Source: Nitratireductor alexandrii
Lineage (GTDB): Bacteria; Pseudomonadota; Alphaproteobacteria; Rhizobiales; Rhizobiaceae
DNA: 64,000 bases
Direction of reading: 5' to 3'
Assembly: GCF_004000215.1 (NCBI RefSeq)
Contig: NZ_RBVY01000007.1
Coordinates: 186,001 to 250,000 of the forward strand
Shown here piece by piece: positions 25,513 to 35,319 of the stretch (position 1 is its first letter; each line of letters opens with the position of its first letter). The notes under the pieces are model-generated. The model did not search any database, was not told where the DNA came from, and worked only from the letters and a program-made list of their open reading frames with translations. The position numbers and the translations under genes are program-made.

Positions 25513-25980
25513 CTACTCGGCCTTCACCAGCGTCAGCGACACGAAACGCATCACCGGCTCGCCGTTCTGGTTGTGCGCCTCGCAGCGGCTCGACAGCAGC
25601 CGCCAGCCGGGTCTCGACACCAGCGCGCGGTGGCTTTCGGCGGTACGGGTAAAGGAGATGGTGTCGCCGACATAGACCGGCTTCAGCCATTTCAGGTCGC
25701 GCAGGCCGGCGGCCGGACCGAAGGTGAGGGTGGCGCCGCGTGCCCGTGCCCGTTCGGCGGTGGCCGGAAAGGAGGCGACGTTGTGTTTCATCCACATGGC
25801 GGCCGTATGCCAGCCCGAGGCGCATAATTTGCCGAACACGCTCGCCTTGGCCGCCTCCTCGTCGACGTGAAAGCGCTGCGGGTCGTATTTCGACGCGAAC
25901 GCCTTGATTTCGTCGGCTTCGAACGTGTGACGGCCGAGCGTGACCGTGTCGCCGATGGCCAGTGCCGCGTCGAGTGTCAT
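25513..25980 (-). CDS. MaoC-like hot-dog fold dehydratase, second of a pair
   Basis: This 155-residue single hot-dog protein has MaoC hydratase features: YDPQRFHVDEEAAKASVFGKLCASGWHTAAM, containing the expected D...H pair, and the central helix. MaoC-type proteins hydrate enoyl-CoA or act on related CoA esters. The frame opens upstream, but ATG 25980 overlaps the stop of the preceding MaoC gene (ATGA) and gives the family N terminus. The two tandem genes may form a heterodimer, since catalytic residues are spread over both. Substrate unknown. Confidence 0.85.
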   Translation of the reverse strand: MTLDAALAIGDTVTLGRHTFEADEIKAFASKYDPQRFHVDEEAAKASVFGKLCASGWHTAAMWMKHNVASFPATAERARARGATLTFGPAAGLRDLKWLKPVYVGDTISFTRTAESHRALVSRPGWRLLSSRCEAHNQNGEPVMRFVSLTLVKAE

Positions 25981-26444
25981 GCCGCCGCTCCGCCGTTGCG
26001 CATCAAGAACATGCCGGTATTGGCCATCTCGCAGACCAGCTCGTCGTTCTGGTTGAACAGCTCGTGTTTGACGGACACGAAACCCAGGCCGGGCCGGGAG
26101 GCCGATTCGCGCTTGGCCAGAACCGTCGTGCGGCCGCGCACCGTGTCGCCGGCCATCAGCGGGCGGCGAAAATTGACGTAGTCGAGCCCCGGCGACCCCT
26201 GCGAGGTGGAATTGAGCAGGTAGCCGTCGCACATCATGCGCATGAAGATCGAGGCGGTGAACAGGCCTGACGCGGCGAGCCCGCCGAGCAGGCTTGTCTC
26301 GCCGGCAGCCTGGTCGAGATGCATGGGCTGGGGATCGTACCGCATGGCGAAATCGATCATCTCGTCGGCAGGCACGGCGCGCGGCCCGAACTCGATCGTG
26401 CCGCCGACCTCGAAATCCTCATAGGCGATCTTTGTGTCCGTCAT
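25977..26444 (-). CDS. MaoC-like hot-dog fold dehydratase, first of a pair
   Basis: This 155-residue protein begins with YEDFEVGGTIEFGPR and has YDPQPMHLDQAAGETSLLGGLAASGLFTASI, the MaoC active-site region with Asp and His. It is paralogous to the following gene, with which it overlaps by four bases. Tandem half-size MaoC proteins are common in alphaproteobacteria and are annotated as (R)-specific enoyl-CoA hydratase-like. Role in fatty acid or CoA-thioester metabolism is inferred from the family. Confidence 0.86.
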   Translation of the reverse strand: MTDTKIAYEDFEVGGTIEFGPRAVPADEMIDFAMRYDPQPMHLDQAAGETSLLGGLAASGLFTASIFMRMMCDGYLLNSTSQGSPGLDYVNFRRPLMAGDTVRGRTTVLAKRESASRPGLGFVSVKHELFNQNDELVCEMANTGMFLMRNGGAAA

Positions 26445-26543
26445 CGCATAACCTGTTCAAGTGCGAACGGGTTTTCGCCGGTTTGCGGCCGCTGCGCAAG
26501 CGCTATCGCTGCGCCTTTGGTGGGGCCAGGGTCGGCGCCGGCG

Positions 26544-27179
26544 TCATCCGTGGTGGGTGAAGAAGAAGAAGGCCGGCACGGCGACGTAAAGTCCGAGCGC
26601 GACCAGAAGACCGGCGCGCAGCGGCAGCGCGCGGTAGCGGCGGAAAAGCACGAGGATCAGCGCAATGCCGAGCGCGGCCTCGAACAGGCCGAACCAGTTG
26701 CCGTAATGGTCCGGATCCCAATACGACACCGGCGAGCGGAAGCGCCAGTCCGACAGCGGCCAGAAATGCATGTGCGCGTCGGCGCGATGGGTGAGGAAAT
26801 CGATCAGCGAATGCAGCAGGGCGGAGGCCGAAAACGCGAAGACGAGCGCCGCGACGCCAGCCGTTTCGCTACCGGGCGCGGGAGAGGACGCCTGGGGCGG
26901 GCCGGTCCGCGACCGGGCGATCGCAAGTGCGGCGACGATCGTGAGCGTGCCCCAGAGCAGGAAATTGTGGCCGATCGCATTGGCGATCTGCCACCACGGT
27001 TCCCAATAAAGGCGATCGAAAATGTCGGAGACGGAATAGCCGAGCAGGCCGAGCGCGGCGACGATCGTGTACATCGGCAGGTCGGGCAGGATGCCGCCGG
27101 CGGCCCCCGCCCAGGCCAGGCGCGGCAGGGGGCGGCCGAAAAAGGCGGCGCCCATCAGGACGTGGGACTGGGTGTTCAT
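26544..27179 (-). CDS. Integral membrane protein, DUF457/YdjM-like
   Basis: This 211-residue protein starts MNTQSHVLMGAAFFGRP with AGGILPDLPMY following, a pattern of the YdjM/DUF457 membrane-bound hydrolase-like group, where His and Asp near the N terminus may bind a metal. Further His residues lie at membrane interfaces (AIGHNFLLWG, SLIDFLTHRADAHMHFWPLSDW). I count about five hydrophobic helices. Similar proteins are sometimes mislabelled as cobalamin-related. Activity is unknown. Confidence 0.75.
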   Translation of the reverse strand: MNTQSHVLMGAAFFGRPLPRLAWAGAAGGILPDLPMYTIVAALGLLGYSVSDIFDRLYWEPWWQIANAIGHNFLLWGTLTIVAALAIARSRTGPPQASSPAPGSETAGVAALVFAFSASALLHSLIDFLTHRADAHMHFWPLSDWRFRSPVSYWDPDHYGNWFGLFEAALGIALILVLFRRYRALPLRAGLLVALGLYVAVPAFFFFTHHG

Positions 27180-27228
27180 GGCCGGTCAAAGTGAACCGGC
27201 GGCCGGGCGCCGTAAAGTGTGCGACCGC

Positions 27229-28332
27229 TTACGTGTTGAATTTGAACAGCATCACGTCGCCGTCCTGGACGACATACTCCTTGCCCTCGTCGCGGGCCTT
27301 GCCGGCTTCCTTGGCGGCGGTCTCGCCGCCGAGGCCGACATAGTCGTCATAGGCGATTGTCTGGGCGCGGATGAAACCGCGCTCGAAATCGGTGTGGATG
27401 ACGCCTGCGGCCTGCGGCGCCTTCGCGCCCTTCATCACGGTCCAGGCTCGGGTTTCCTTCGGGCCGGCGGTGAAGAAGGTGATCAGGTCGAGCAGGGCGT
27501 AACCCTCGCGGATCAGGCGGTCGAGGCCGGGTTCCTCGAGCCCCATCGCCTGGAGATATTCCGCCGCCTCCTCGTCCGGCAACTGGGCGACTTCGGCCTC
27601 GATCGCAGCCGAGATGACGACGGTGCGGGCGCCCTGCGCCGCCGCCATCGCCTCGACCGCCGCGCTGGCCGCGTTGCCGGTCGCCGCGTCGGCCTCGGCG
27701 ACGTTGCACACATATAGAACGGGTTTCGAGGTCAGGAGGTTCAGCGCCTGCAGATTGCGCAGATCCTCCGCCGCGATGCCCGACAAGAGCAGCCGCGCCG
27801 GCTTGCCGTCCTGCAAGAGCGCAAGCGCCTTTTCCATCATCGGCAAGGCCGCGACGGCCTCCTTTTCCTTGCCGGTGGCGCGTTTGCGGGTCTGGACGAT
27901 ACGCCGCTCCAGGCTGTCCAGGTCGGCAAGCATCAGTTCCGTTTCGACCGTCTCGGCATCGGCGACGGGATCGATACGGCCCTCGACATGGGTGATGTCG
28001 TCATCCTCGAAGCAGCGCAGCACGTGGACGATGGCGTCGACCTCGCGAATATTGGCCAGAAACTGGTTGCCGAGCCCTTCGCCCTTCGACGCGCCGCGCA
28101 CCAGGCCGGCAATGTCGACGAAGGAGATCCGGGTCGGGATCAGTTCCTTGGAACCGGCCACGCGGGCGATCGGGGCCATGCGCGGATCGGGCACCGCAAC
28201 CTCGCCGGTGTTCGGCTCGATCGTGCAGAACGGATAGTTCGCCGCCTGCGCGGCCGCGGTCTTGGTCAGGGCGTTGAAAAGCGTCGACTTGCCCACGTTG
28301 GGCAGGCCGACAATGCCGCATTTGAAACCCAT
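27229..28332 (-). CDS. ychF: Redox-regulated ribosome-associated ATPase/GTPase YchF
   Basis: This 367-residue TRAFAC-class P-loop protein has G1 GLPNVGKSTLFNALT, a G3 region DIAGLVRGASKGEGLGNQFLANIREVD, and the altered G4 motif NVAE that makes YchF/Ola1 prefer ATP. A coiled-coil insertion and a C-terminal TGS domain (from about residue 280, TFFTAGPKETRAW) complete the family layout. The protein binds the ribosome and influences oxidative stress responses. It is followed on the same strand by the DUF457-like gene. pth and rplY lie upstream, the usual rhizobial order. Confidence 0.95.
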   Translation of the reverse strand: MGFKCGIVGLPNVGKSTLFNALTKTAAAQAANYPFCTIEPNTGEVAVPDPRMAPIARVAGSKELIPTRISFVDIAGLVRGASKGEGLGNQFLANIREVDAIVHVLRCFEDDDITHVEGRIDPVADAETVETELMLADLDSLERRIVQTRKRATGKEKEAVAALPMMEKALALLQDGKPARLLLSGIAAEDLRNLQALNLLTSKPVLYVCNVAEADAATGNAASAAVEAMAAAQGARTVVISAAIEAEVAQLPDEEAAEYLQAMGLEEPGLDRLIREGYALLDLITFFTAGPKETRAWTVMKGAKAPQAAGVIHTDFERGFIRAQTIAYDDYVGLGGETAAKEAGKARDEGKEYVVQDGDVMLFKFNT

Positions 28333-28469
28333 GATGCAGAGGTCCTATGCAAGAAATCGCCCCGGCGTATGGGCGAAAGGATTGATGATCGTCAAGGTCT
28401 TTCCGCCTGGCGCGCCGCCATCCGCCGGCGGGGCGGAACCGCCCCTGCGCCGGCTGCGCGCCGGCCGGT

Positions 28470-29192
<723 letters not shown>

Positions 29193-29219
29193 TGCTCGCA
29201 CACTCCCGGCAGGCCGGGC

Positions 29220-29885
29220 CTATTCCGCCTCGTTCTCGCCTTCGCCGTCGGTGCTCTCTTCGCCGACGATCTCGGTCTCCGGCGCCTCGGGCGCTTCGGC
29301 GTCCTCTTCCGACTTCAGGCCGGCCGGAGCCGCGATCGTGGCGATGGTGAAATCGCGATCGGTGATCGTCGGCTTAACGCCGTCCGGCAGGGCGACGGCC
29401 GAAATGTGGACCGAATCGCCGAGATCGAGGCCGGTCAGGTCGACGGTGATGGCGTCGGGGATCGCGTTCGCCGGGCAGGTGAACTCGATGTCGTGCCGCA
29501 CGATGTTGAGCACGCCGCCGCGGCGGATGCCCGGGCACTCGTCCTCGTTCTCGAAGTGAACGGGAATGTTGACGGTGACGATCGTGCCCTTGCCGACGCG
29601 CAGGAAGTCGACATGCATGGTGAAATCGCGCACCGGGTCGAGCTGGTAGTCTTTTGGCAGGACCTGGATCTTCTTGCCGTCGACATTGATCGTGACCAGC
29701 GTGGTCATGAACCCGCCGGCGGTGATGCGCAGATGCACGTCCTTATAGGGCAGGATGATGGGCAGCGGGGGCTGCTTTTCGCCGTAGATGACGGCGGGAA
29801 TTTTACCGTTGCGCCGAATTTCGCGGGCGGACCCCTTACCGACCCGTTCGCGCGCCTCGGCCGTGAGCTCGTAGCTCTCGCTCAT
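29220..29885 (-). CDS. rplY: 50S ribosomal protein L25/general stress protein Ctc
   Basis: This 221-residue long form of L25 has the N-terminal 5S-rRNA binding domain (about residues 1-92, [19 protein letters not shown]) and the C-terminal TL5/CTC beta domain (about 100-190), ending in an acidic tail rich in Glu. ATG 29885 has AAGGA eight bases upstream; the longer open frame is not supported. It heads the rplY-pth pair, a widespread arrangement. The intergenic gap of 27 bases to pth indicates co-transcription. Confidence 0.94.
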   Translation of the reverse strand: MSESYELTAEARERVGKGSAREIRRNGKIPAVIYGEKQPPLPIILPYKDVHLRITAGGFMTTLVTINVDGKKIQVLPKDYQLDPVRDFTMHVDFLRVGKGTIVTVNIPVHFENEDECPGIRRGGVLNIVRHDIEFTCPANAIPDAITVDLTGLDLGDSVHISAVALPDGVKPTITDRDFTIATIAAPAGLKSEEDAEAPEAPETEIVGEESTDGEGENEAE

Positions 29886-30177
29886 GGCTTTTCCTTTCGC
29901 GTTGCTGGAGCGTTCACGGCTGGCTGGGCCAGTCCCGTAAACGTCGAAAGCCGCCAGTCGGGCGGCCTTCCGCCGCGTTGCCTCCAAGGGTGTCTACGCG
30001 GGTGGCGGTGCTATAGGCGAACATGCCGGAAAAGGCAAGAAGCCCGCAGCCGTCGCAGGACGTCGTCCGGCGCGGTCTCGACCGGCCGGGCCCTCGCGGA
30101 GACGGCGCGGCTTGACGCGCACCGTGCTTGAGGGTCCAAATCCGACGGAACCGAACGCGATGAGAAAGAGAGCGGCG

Positions 30178-30573
30178 ATGAAACATTTTTCCGGCGGCAC
30201 GCGGCCGTCACGACGCGCCCCCGGCGACTGGTTCACCGGCACGGTGTGGCAGGATCCGATCGTGGAGGCGGACGCGCCCGCGCGCCTGCGCGCGCTTGTC
30301 GTGCATTTCGAGCCCGGGGCGCGCACCAACTGGCACACCCATCCGCTCGGCCAGACGCTCTACGTCGTGTCGGGGTTCGGGCGCGCGCAGAGCCAGGGCG
30401 GCCCGATGGTGGAGCTGCGGCCCGGCGACACGTTGTGGATTCCGCCCGGCGAGCGGCATTGGCATGGCGCCTCTCCGCGTACCGGCATGACGCATATCGC
30501 CATGCAGGAAGCGCTCGATGGCGAGACGGTGGCCTGGCAGGAGCCGGTGGCCGATGCCGACTACGATCCGTGA
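30178..30573 (+). CDS. Cupin-domain protein ((R)-mandelonitrile lyase-like)
   Basis: This 131-residue single cupin contains the two metal motifs: GARTNWHTHPLGQTLYVVSGFG (His, His, Gln) and PGDTLWIPPGERHWHGASP (His). The sequence with FTGTVWQDPIVE and TNWHTHPLGQ resembles cupins annotated as mandelonitrile lyase or carboxymuconolactone-type, but catalytic function is uncertain. ATG 30178 is preferred over starts upstream. It converges with the DUF1127 gene. Likely a cytosolic Mn-binding protein of unknown substrate. Confidence 0.8.
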   Translation: MKHFSGGTRPSRRAPGDWFTGTVWQDPIVEADAPARLRALVVHFEPGARTNWHTHPLGQTLYVVSGFGRAQSQGGPMVELRPGDTLWIPPGERHWHGASPRTGMTHIAMQEALDGETVAWQEPVADADYDP

Positions 30574-30579
30574 GCGGAC

Positions 30580-30607
30580 AAAAAAAACGCCGGTCCGAAG
30601 ACCGGCG
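30580..30607 (-). terminator. Strong intrinsic terminator of the DUF1127 transcript
   Basis: Read leftward, an eight-base-pair GC stem (30588-30595 with 30600-30607) capped by a TTCG tetraloop is followed by eight T residues. This is a textbook Rho-independent terminator. It lies 140 bases beyond the DUF1127 stop, leaving a long 3' UTR. Such UUCG-capped ends are typical of stable small RNAs. Confidence 0.93.
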
Positions 30608-30746
30608 GGAGTGAGGAGAGTGAGGTCTCCTGAAACTGTCCTGGGGCGGGACCCCGCCGGCTCTGCGTCGGGCCGGCTCGAGCCTTCGGCTTACGCCGCG
30701 GCTTGATCCTGTCCGAGCGCCGGTACCGGCTTCTGTCGGACGGGTC

Positions 30747-30974
30747 TCAAAGCTGCCAGAGCCGGCGCTGCCGTGCCAGATCCTCGAACACGACCGCGTC
30801 GCGGCCCTGCAGCGCGGCGCGGCTGATGCCGATATCGCGCAGCAGCCGATCGTCGCGTTTTGCCAAAAGATCGCGCGTGGGCGCGTCGAGCTCGGGCTTG
30901 GCCGGGGCGGCCGCGGTTTTCCTCAGCCGGGCGAACCAGCCGGTTCCTGTCTGAAAGTCGAGTGCGAGGGCCAT
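30747..30974 (-). CDS. DUF1127 microprotein
   Basis: This 75-residue protein ends with the DUF1127 motif: LLAKRDDRLLRDIGISRAAL near residues 37-56. Such small Arg-rich proteins in alphaproteobacteria bind RNA or modulate stress and metabolism (CcaF1 in Rhodobacter). ATG 30974 is preferred because GAGGTGG lies six to eight bases upstream; ATGs at 30992 and 31004 are less likely. The gene has a heat-shock-like promoter, a 140-base 3' UTR and a strong terminator, and it is divergent from a LysR gene. Activation by that LysR is an inference from known VtlR regulons. Confidence 0.82.
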   Translation of the reverse strand: MALALDFQTGTGWFARLRKTAAAPAKPELDAPTRDLLAKRDDRLLRDIGISRAALQGRDAVVFEDLARQRRLWQL

Positions 30975-31005
30975 GGCGACCACCTCATGCATTGGATTGT
31001 CCATG

Positions 31006-31033
31006 AGATAGGTCCAGCCTTGACATGTTTCAA
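31006..31033 (-). promoter_or_regulatory. Candidate RpoH-like promoter of the DUF1127 gene
   Basis: On the minus strand TTGAAA (31033-31028) and CTATCT (31011-31006) are separated by 16 bases. This resembles the alphaproteobacterial RpoH consensus (CTTGAA and CYTATNT). The start would lie about 25 bases before the ATG. The same 72-base interval must also hold LysR binding sites; a short TGGA-TTG-TCCA repeat lies at about 30993-31003. Confidence 0.4.
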
Positions 31034-31046
31034 ACGAATTGCAGTG

Positions 31047-31949
31047 ATGTCTGGCATTAGAAAATCTGATGGGGGAGGCGGGCCGATTCAACTCGACAGC
31101 GATCAGTTGCGCACATTCGTGGCCGTGGCCGAGGCCGGCAATTTCACTTACGCGGCCGACCGTATCGGCCGCACCCAGTCGGCGGTGAGCATGCAGGTCA
31201 AACGGCTCGAAGACACGCTCGGCGAGCAATTGTTCGAACGCGGCTCGCGCGGTGTCACGATGACCCGCAAGGGCGAGCAGCTTCTGTCCTATGCGCGCCG
31301 TGTCGTCGCCTTGCTGGAGGAGACCGAGGCCTCGTTCCGCGCACCGTCGCTGAGCGGGCGGGTGCGTATCGGCGTCCCGGAAGAGTACGGATATTCGGTG
31401 CTGTCGCAGGCACTTGGAAATTTTGCGCGCTTCCACCCGAAGGTCGACATCACCGCCCACTACGGACCGTCCGTGCGTCATCTGACCGCGCTCAAGACCA
31501 ATCAGCTCGATCTCGCCATCGTTTTCGAATGGGAGGACAATCCGAGCGGCGAGACGTTGCGCATCGATCCGACGGTGTGGGTGACGTCGGACGAACACAA
31601 CCAGCATCTGGAACGGCCGCTGCCGATCGCGCTTTACGAGACGACCGGCTGGTGCACCGAATTCGCCATGCGCTCGCTCCAGCAACAGCGGTGCGACTAT
31701 CGCATCGCCTATCGCAGCGACACCAGCGGCGGGCTGAAACTCGCCGTCGCCTCCGGGCTGGCCATCGCGCCGATCTCGCGCAGCAACATTCCGCAGGGAT
31801 GCCGCGAACTCGCTCCCGCCGAGGGGTTCGGCGACATCGATACGTCGCGCGTTGTGCTTTACCGCAATCCGCGCTCCAACGGGGCGGTGGTCGACGGCAT
31901 GGTGGATGCGGTGCGCGAGGCGTTCCGGGATGTGGAGCCGGTCTTCTGA
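31047..31949 (+). CDS. LysR-family transcriptional regulator
   Basis: This 300-residue LysR regulator has the N-terminal winged helix (about residues 14-75: LRTFVAVAEAGNFTYAADRIGRTQSAVSMQVKRLE) and a C-terminal periplasmic-binding-like effector domain (about 90-290). ATG 31047 is preferred, since the frame's earlier start at 30987 lies in the promoter of the divergent gene. The divergent neighbour is a DUF1127 microprotein. In Brucella, the LysR regulator VtlR controls DUF1127 genes and an AbcR small RNA; whether this is its orthologue is not decided here. Confidence 0.88.
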   Translation: MSGIRKSDGGGGPIQLDSDQLRTFVAVAEAGNFTYAADRIGRTQSAVSMQVKRLEDTLGEQLFERGSRGVTMTRKGEQLLSYARRVVALLEETEASFRAPSLSGRVRIGVPEEYGYSVLSQALGNFARFHPKVDITAHYGPSVRHLTALKTNQLDLAIVFEWEDNPSGETLRIDPTVWVTSDEHNQHLERPLPIALYETTGWCTEFAMRSLQQQRCDYRIAYRSDTSGGLKLAVASGLAIAPISRSNIPQGCRELAPAEGFGDIDTSRVVLYRNPRSNGAVVDGMVDAVREAFRDVEPVF

Positions 31950-32211
31950 CGTGTTTCGGACCGCAGCCCGGCACCTCATCCGCCCGGCGGGGCTGGCGTG
32001 CCGCTCGTTCCGGTTGCGGATTTTCCCGATCGATGACTTGGCTCTGTCACACCCCGCGGCCATTGTGCGGGGCGCCCCTGCCGTCCGGCCTTTCGGCGCT
32101 CGAGGGCGATGAGCATTCGCGAGTGGAAAAGAGCATGATCCCCTACGATGCGCTTGGCGGCCGGTGTCGCCATGCCGGTGCCGAACCTCGCCATCGGCCG
32201 GCGACCTCGGC

Positions 32212-33558
32212 ATGACCACGCAGACCGCGAAAAGCCCGGCCGATGCGCCGTCTTTGCCGGAGGCGGCCGCGACCTTCGCGCGCATCGGCCTGTTGTCCTT
32301 CGGCGGGCCGGCAGGCCAGATCGCGCTGATGCATCGCATCCTGGTCGAGGAGAAGAAATGGCTCGACGAGGCGCGGTTCCTGCACGCGCTCAACTATTGC
32401 ATGCTGCTGCCGGGGCCGGAGGCCATGCAGCTTGCCACCTATGCCGGCTGGCTTGGGCACGGGGTGCGCGGCGGGCTGATCGCCGGGCTGTTGTTCGTTC
32501 TGCCCGGTGCGCTGGTCATCACCGGCTTGTCGGCGGCCTATTTGGTCGCCGGCGACGTGCCGCTCGTCCAGGGATTGCTGTTCGGCCTCAAGGCGGCGGT
32601 GCTCGCCGTGGTTTTGGAAGCGCTGATCAAAGTGTCGAGACGCGCCGTCAAGGGGCCGCTTATGGCGCTGATCGCGCTCGCCGCCTTCGTCGGGATCGCA
32701 TTCTTGAAGATCCCGTTCCCGCTGATCATCGCCCTTGCCGCGGTGGCCGGGGTGCTCCTGCATCGGCTCGGCGACCGGGGCGGCGGCCACGGCATGGCAG
32801 TTTCGCCGGCGCCGGCCGCTTCCGTTCCGGACTGGGCGCGGCCGAGCGCGCGCCGCTTCCTCGTCACGACCGTCACCTGGCTGGCGATCTGGTTCGGCCC
32901 GCTGCTTGCGATCGCGGCCGTGGCCGGCGGTGGGCATGTCTATGCCCAGGAGGCCGGTTTCTTTTCCAAGATGGCCACGGTCACGTTCGGCGGCGCCTAT
33001 GCCGTGCTTGCCTATGTCGCCCAGCAGGCGGTCGAGGTGCATGGCTGGCTGCGGCCGGACGAAATGCTGACCGGTCTCGGCCTGGCCGAAACCACGCCGG
33101 GACCGTTGATCCTGGTGCTGGTCTTCGTCGGTTTTCTCGGCGGGGCGCGGCTTGCGGGGGTGGAGCCGCTGGTGGGCGGGCTCGGCGGTGCGCTGGTAAC
33201 GCTGTGGTTCACCTTCGTGCCGTGCTTCTTGTGGATATTCGCCGGTGCGCCCTATGTGGAAAGGGTCCGCGCCGTGCGTTGGCTGGCACGGGCGCTCGAG
33301 GCGGTGACGGCCGCCGTGGTCGGCGTCATCGCCAATCTCGCGCTGTGGTTTTCGCTGCACGTGGTGTTCGCCACGGTCGGGCAGGCGCGGTTCGGTCCGT
33401 TCGAATGGCCGGTGCCCGATCCGGCGAGTTTCGACCCCATGGCGGCCGCGATCGCGCTTGCCGCTGCCCTGGCGCTGATCGGGCTCAAGGCCAACATGGT
33501 CGTCGTTCTGGGATTGGCCGCGCTGGCGGGGATGGCGGTTCGGCTTGTTGCCGGTTAG
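32212..33558 (+). CDS. chrA: Chromate transporter (CHR family, two-domain)
   Basis: This 448-residue protein of the CHR family contains two homologous membrane halves. The first has LLSFGGPAGQIALMH and MLLPGPEAMQLATYAGW; the second has VTFGGAYAVLAYVAQQ and ETTPGPLILVLVFVGF. The order and size match full-length ChrA proteins, which export chromate by proton-coupled transport and give resistance. Some homologues have other roles. ATG 32212 gives the expected N terminus. It converges with prs. No chrB-like regulator is next to it. Confidence 0.88.
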   Translation: MTTQTAKSPADAPSLPEAAATFARIGLLSFGGPAGQIALMHRILVEEKKWLDEARFLHALNYCMLLPGPEAMQLATYAGWLGHGVRGGLIAGLLFVLPGALVITGLSAAYLVAGDVPLVQGLLFGLKAAVLAVVLEALIKVSRRAVKGPLMALIALAAFVGIAFLKIPFPLIIALAAVAGVLLHRLGDRGGGHGMAVSPAPAASVPDWARPSARRFLVTTVTWLAIWFGPLLAIAAVAGGGHVYAQEAGFFSKMATVTFGGAYAVLAYVAQQAVEVHGWLRPDEMLTGLGLAETTPGPLILVLVFVGFLGGARLAGVEPLVGGLGGALVTLWFTFVPCFLWIFAGAPYVERVRAVRWLARALEAVTAAVVGVIANLALWFSLHVVFATVGQARFGPFEWPVPDPASFDPMAAAIALAAALALIGLKANMVVVLGLAALAGMAVRLVAG

Positions 33559-33571
33559 CGCATGAGCTTGT

Positions 33572-34504
33572 TCAGTCGAACAGGCTGGAGACCGATTCCT
33601 CGCTGGCCGTGCGCGAGATCGCTTCGCCGATCAGGTCGGCGATCGTCACGACGCGGACATTGTGCGCCGCCTGGACGCCGGAGGTGGGCTGGATCGAATC
33701 GGTAATCACCAGCTCCTTGAGCCTGGAGCCGGCGATGCGCGCCACCGCCCCGCCCGAAAGCACGCCATGGGTGATGTAGGCGGTGACGCTGGTGGCGCCG
33801 TTGCCCAACAGCGCGTCGGCGGCGTTGCACAAGGTGCCGCCCGAATCGACGATGTCGTCGATCAGCAGGCAGTCCTTGCCGCGCACGTCGCCGATCACGT
33901 TCATCACTTCCGATTCGCCGGGCCGCTCGCGGCGCTTGTCGACGATGGCAAGCGGCGCGTCGATGCGCTTGGCCAGTGCCCGGGCGCGCACCACGCCGCC
34001 GACATCGGGCGACACCACCATGACGTTGGCAAGGTCGTAATGCGCCTTCACGTCACGCGCCAGCACCGGCACGGCGAACAGGTTGTCGGTCGGAATGTCG
34101 AAAAAACCCTGGATCTGGCCGGCATGCAGGTCGAGGGTCAGCACCCTGTCGGCACCGGCCTGGGTGATGAGATTGGCGACCAGCTTGGCTGAGATCGGCG
34201 TGCGGCCCGACGCGCGACGGTCCTGCCTGGCATAGCCGAAATAGGGAATTACTGCCGTTATGCGTCGCGCCGAGGAGCGGCGGAACGCATCGATCATGAT
34301 CAGCATTTCCATCAGGTGATCGTTGGCCGGATAGGAGGTCGATTGCAGCGCGAAGACATCCTCGCCGCGCACGTTTTCCTGAATCTCGACGAAGATTTCC
34401 TGATCCGCGAAGCGCCTGACGCTTGCTTTTCCCAGCGGCGTGTTCAGGTACCGGGCGACGGCCTCGGCCAGCACCCGATTGGAATTGCCCGCGAAAAGTT
34501 TCAT
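33572..34504 (-). CDS. prs: Ribose-phosphate pyrophosphokinase
   Basis: This 310-residue enzyme makes PRPP from ribose 5-phosphate and ATP, feeding nucleotide, His and Trp synthesis. Diagnostic segments are [45 protein letters not shown] (ATP and regulatory region), the metal-binding [18 protein letters not shown], and the PRPP loop [14 protein letters not shown]. Class I length and residues are complete. The gene is monocistronic, downstream of the lipoprotein gene and convergent with chrA. Confidence 0.97.
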   Translation of the reverse strand: MKLFAGNSNRVLAEAVARYLNTPLGKASVRRFADQEIFVEIQENVRGEDVFALQSTSYPANDHLMEMLIMIDAFRRSSARRITAVIPYFGYARQDRRASGRTPISAKLVANLITQAGADRVLTLDLHAGQIQGFFDIPTDNLFAVPVLARDVKAHYDLANVMVVSPDVGGVVRARALAKRIDAPLAIVDKRRERPGESEVMNVIGDVRGKDCLLIDDIVDSGGTLCNAADALLGNGATSVTAYITHGVLSGGAVARIAGSRLKELVITDSIQPTSGVQAAHNVRVVTIADLIGEAISRTASEESVSSLFD

Positions 34505-34640
34505 GCAGCGTCCCCGGCGGTCGGCAAGGTATGTAGGCGGCTTTTAGCGATCAGCCGCGCTATTGCAAGCGCGCGCGGCAGGATTCTCGGGCTAATCCAA
34601 AGAAAGGGTTTCCATGCGCGGTGCGCGCGCCGGAACGAGG

Positions 34641-35225
34641 CTACCCGCTGCGGCTCGAAAGCCAGCCCGACAATTCGTCGATCGTGCGCTCTGCGATGGT
34701 TTCCATCGTCGCCGCCGGAACGGCCGACCAGGGATCGGGCGCCACCGAGCCGACCGTTTCCTGACCCTGGATGCGATGCAGGCGGTTGCCGGCCGGATCG
34801 AGCACGTCCCACACGAAGATGACCATGGTTTCGCGCCCTTCGGTGATGGCGGAGAAATAGCCCTTTACCAGATGGGTGGGCGGGTTGGCGCCGCCGGCGG
34901 TGATCGCCAGGCCGCGCTGGCTGGCCCGCGCGGAAATACGCTGCGCCAGCGGCGTCGCCGCCTGAACGGTCGCCCCGACAACCGGGGCGAATTGCAGCCG
35001 CACGTCGGCCTGCGTCAGATTGGCGGTCTGCGGCGGGATGGCGCCGGCCGCGCCCGGCGCGGCGACACCGTTGGCCGTCTCCTGCGGGGCGAGCGCGCTC
35101 ACCGTGCTGGCGCGCTTGTCCGTCCCGACCGAGGCCGGGTCGAGCGTTGCCTCGGTGCTGTTGCAGGCGGCCAGGACGGCGCACAGAAGCAGGCTGCATC
35201 CAACGCGCGGCGTCGTCTGGCGCAT
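34641..35225 (-). CDS. Predicted lipoprotein of unknown function
   Basis: A signal peptide with lipobox LAAC (residues 18-21) predicts cleavage and lipidation of Cys21. The next 50 residues are Ala/Thr-rich and probably disordered. The C-terminal part (about 75-194) contains LVKGYFSAITEGRETMVIFVWDVLDPAGNRLHRIQGQE, a fold seen in rhizobial lipoproteins of unknown role. It is exposed at the periplasm or outer membrane. It sits between the M24 gene and prs on the same strand but with sizeable gaps, so it probably has its own promoter. Confidence 0.8.
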   Translation of the reverse strand: MRQTTPRVGCSLLLCAVLAACNSTEATLDPASVGTDKRASTVSALAPQETANGVAAPGAAGAIPPQTANLTQADVRLQFAPVVGATVQAATPLAQRISARASQRGLAITAGGANPPTHLVKGYFSAITEGRETMVIFVWDVLDPAGNRLHRIQGQETVGSVAPDPWSAVPAATMETIAERTIDELSGWLSSRSG

Positions 35226-35270
35226 TTCCCCGGCTCTCCCCGTGCTGTTGGCTTCGTTGCAAGTCTAACG

Positions 35271-35300
35271 GCTTTCGCGGTTCGATTGAACAGCGAAAGC
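35271..35300. repeat. Inverted repeat between the M24 and lipoprotein genes
   Basis: GCTTTCGC and GCGAAAGC (8 bp) flank a shorter GTTC-GATT-GAAC hairpin. A further GCGGCC/GGCCGC repeat adjoins. Lying after the M24 stop on the minus strand, it may stabilise or terminate that transcript, but there is no T run. Confidence 0.4.
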
Positions 35301-35319
35301 GGCCGGCCACAGGCCGCAT

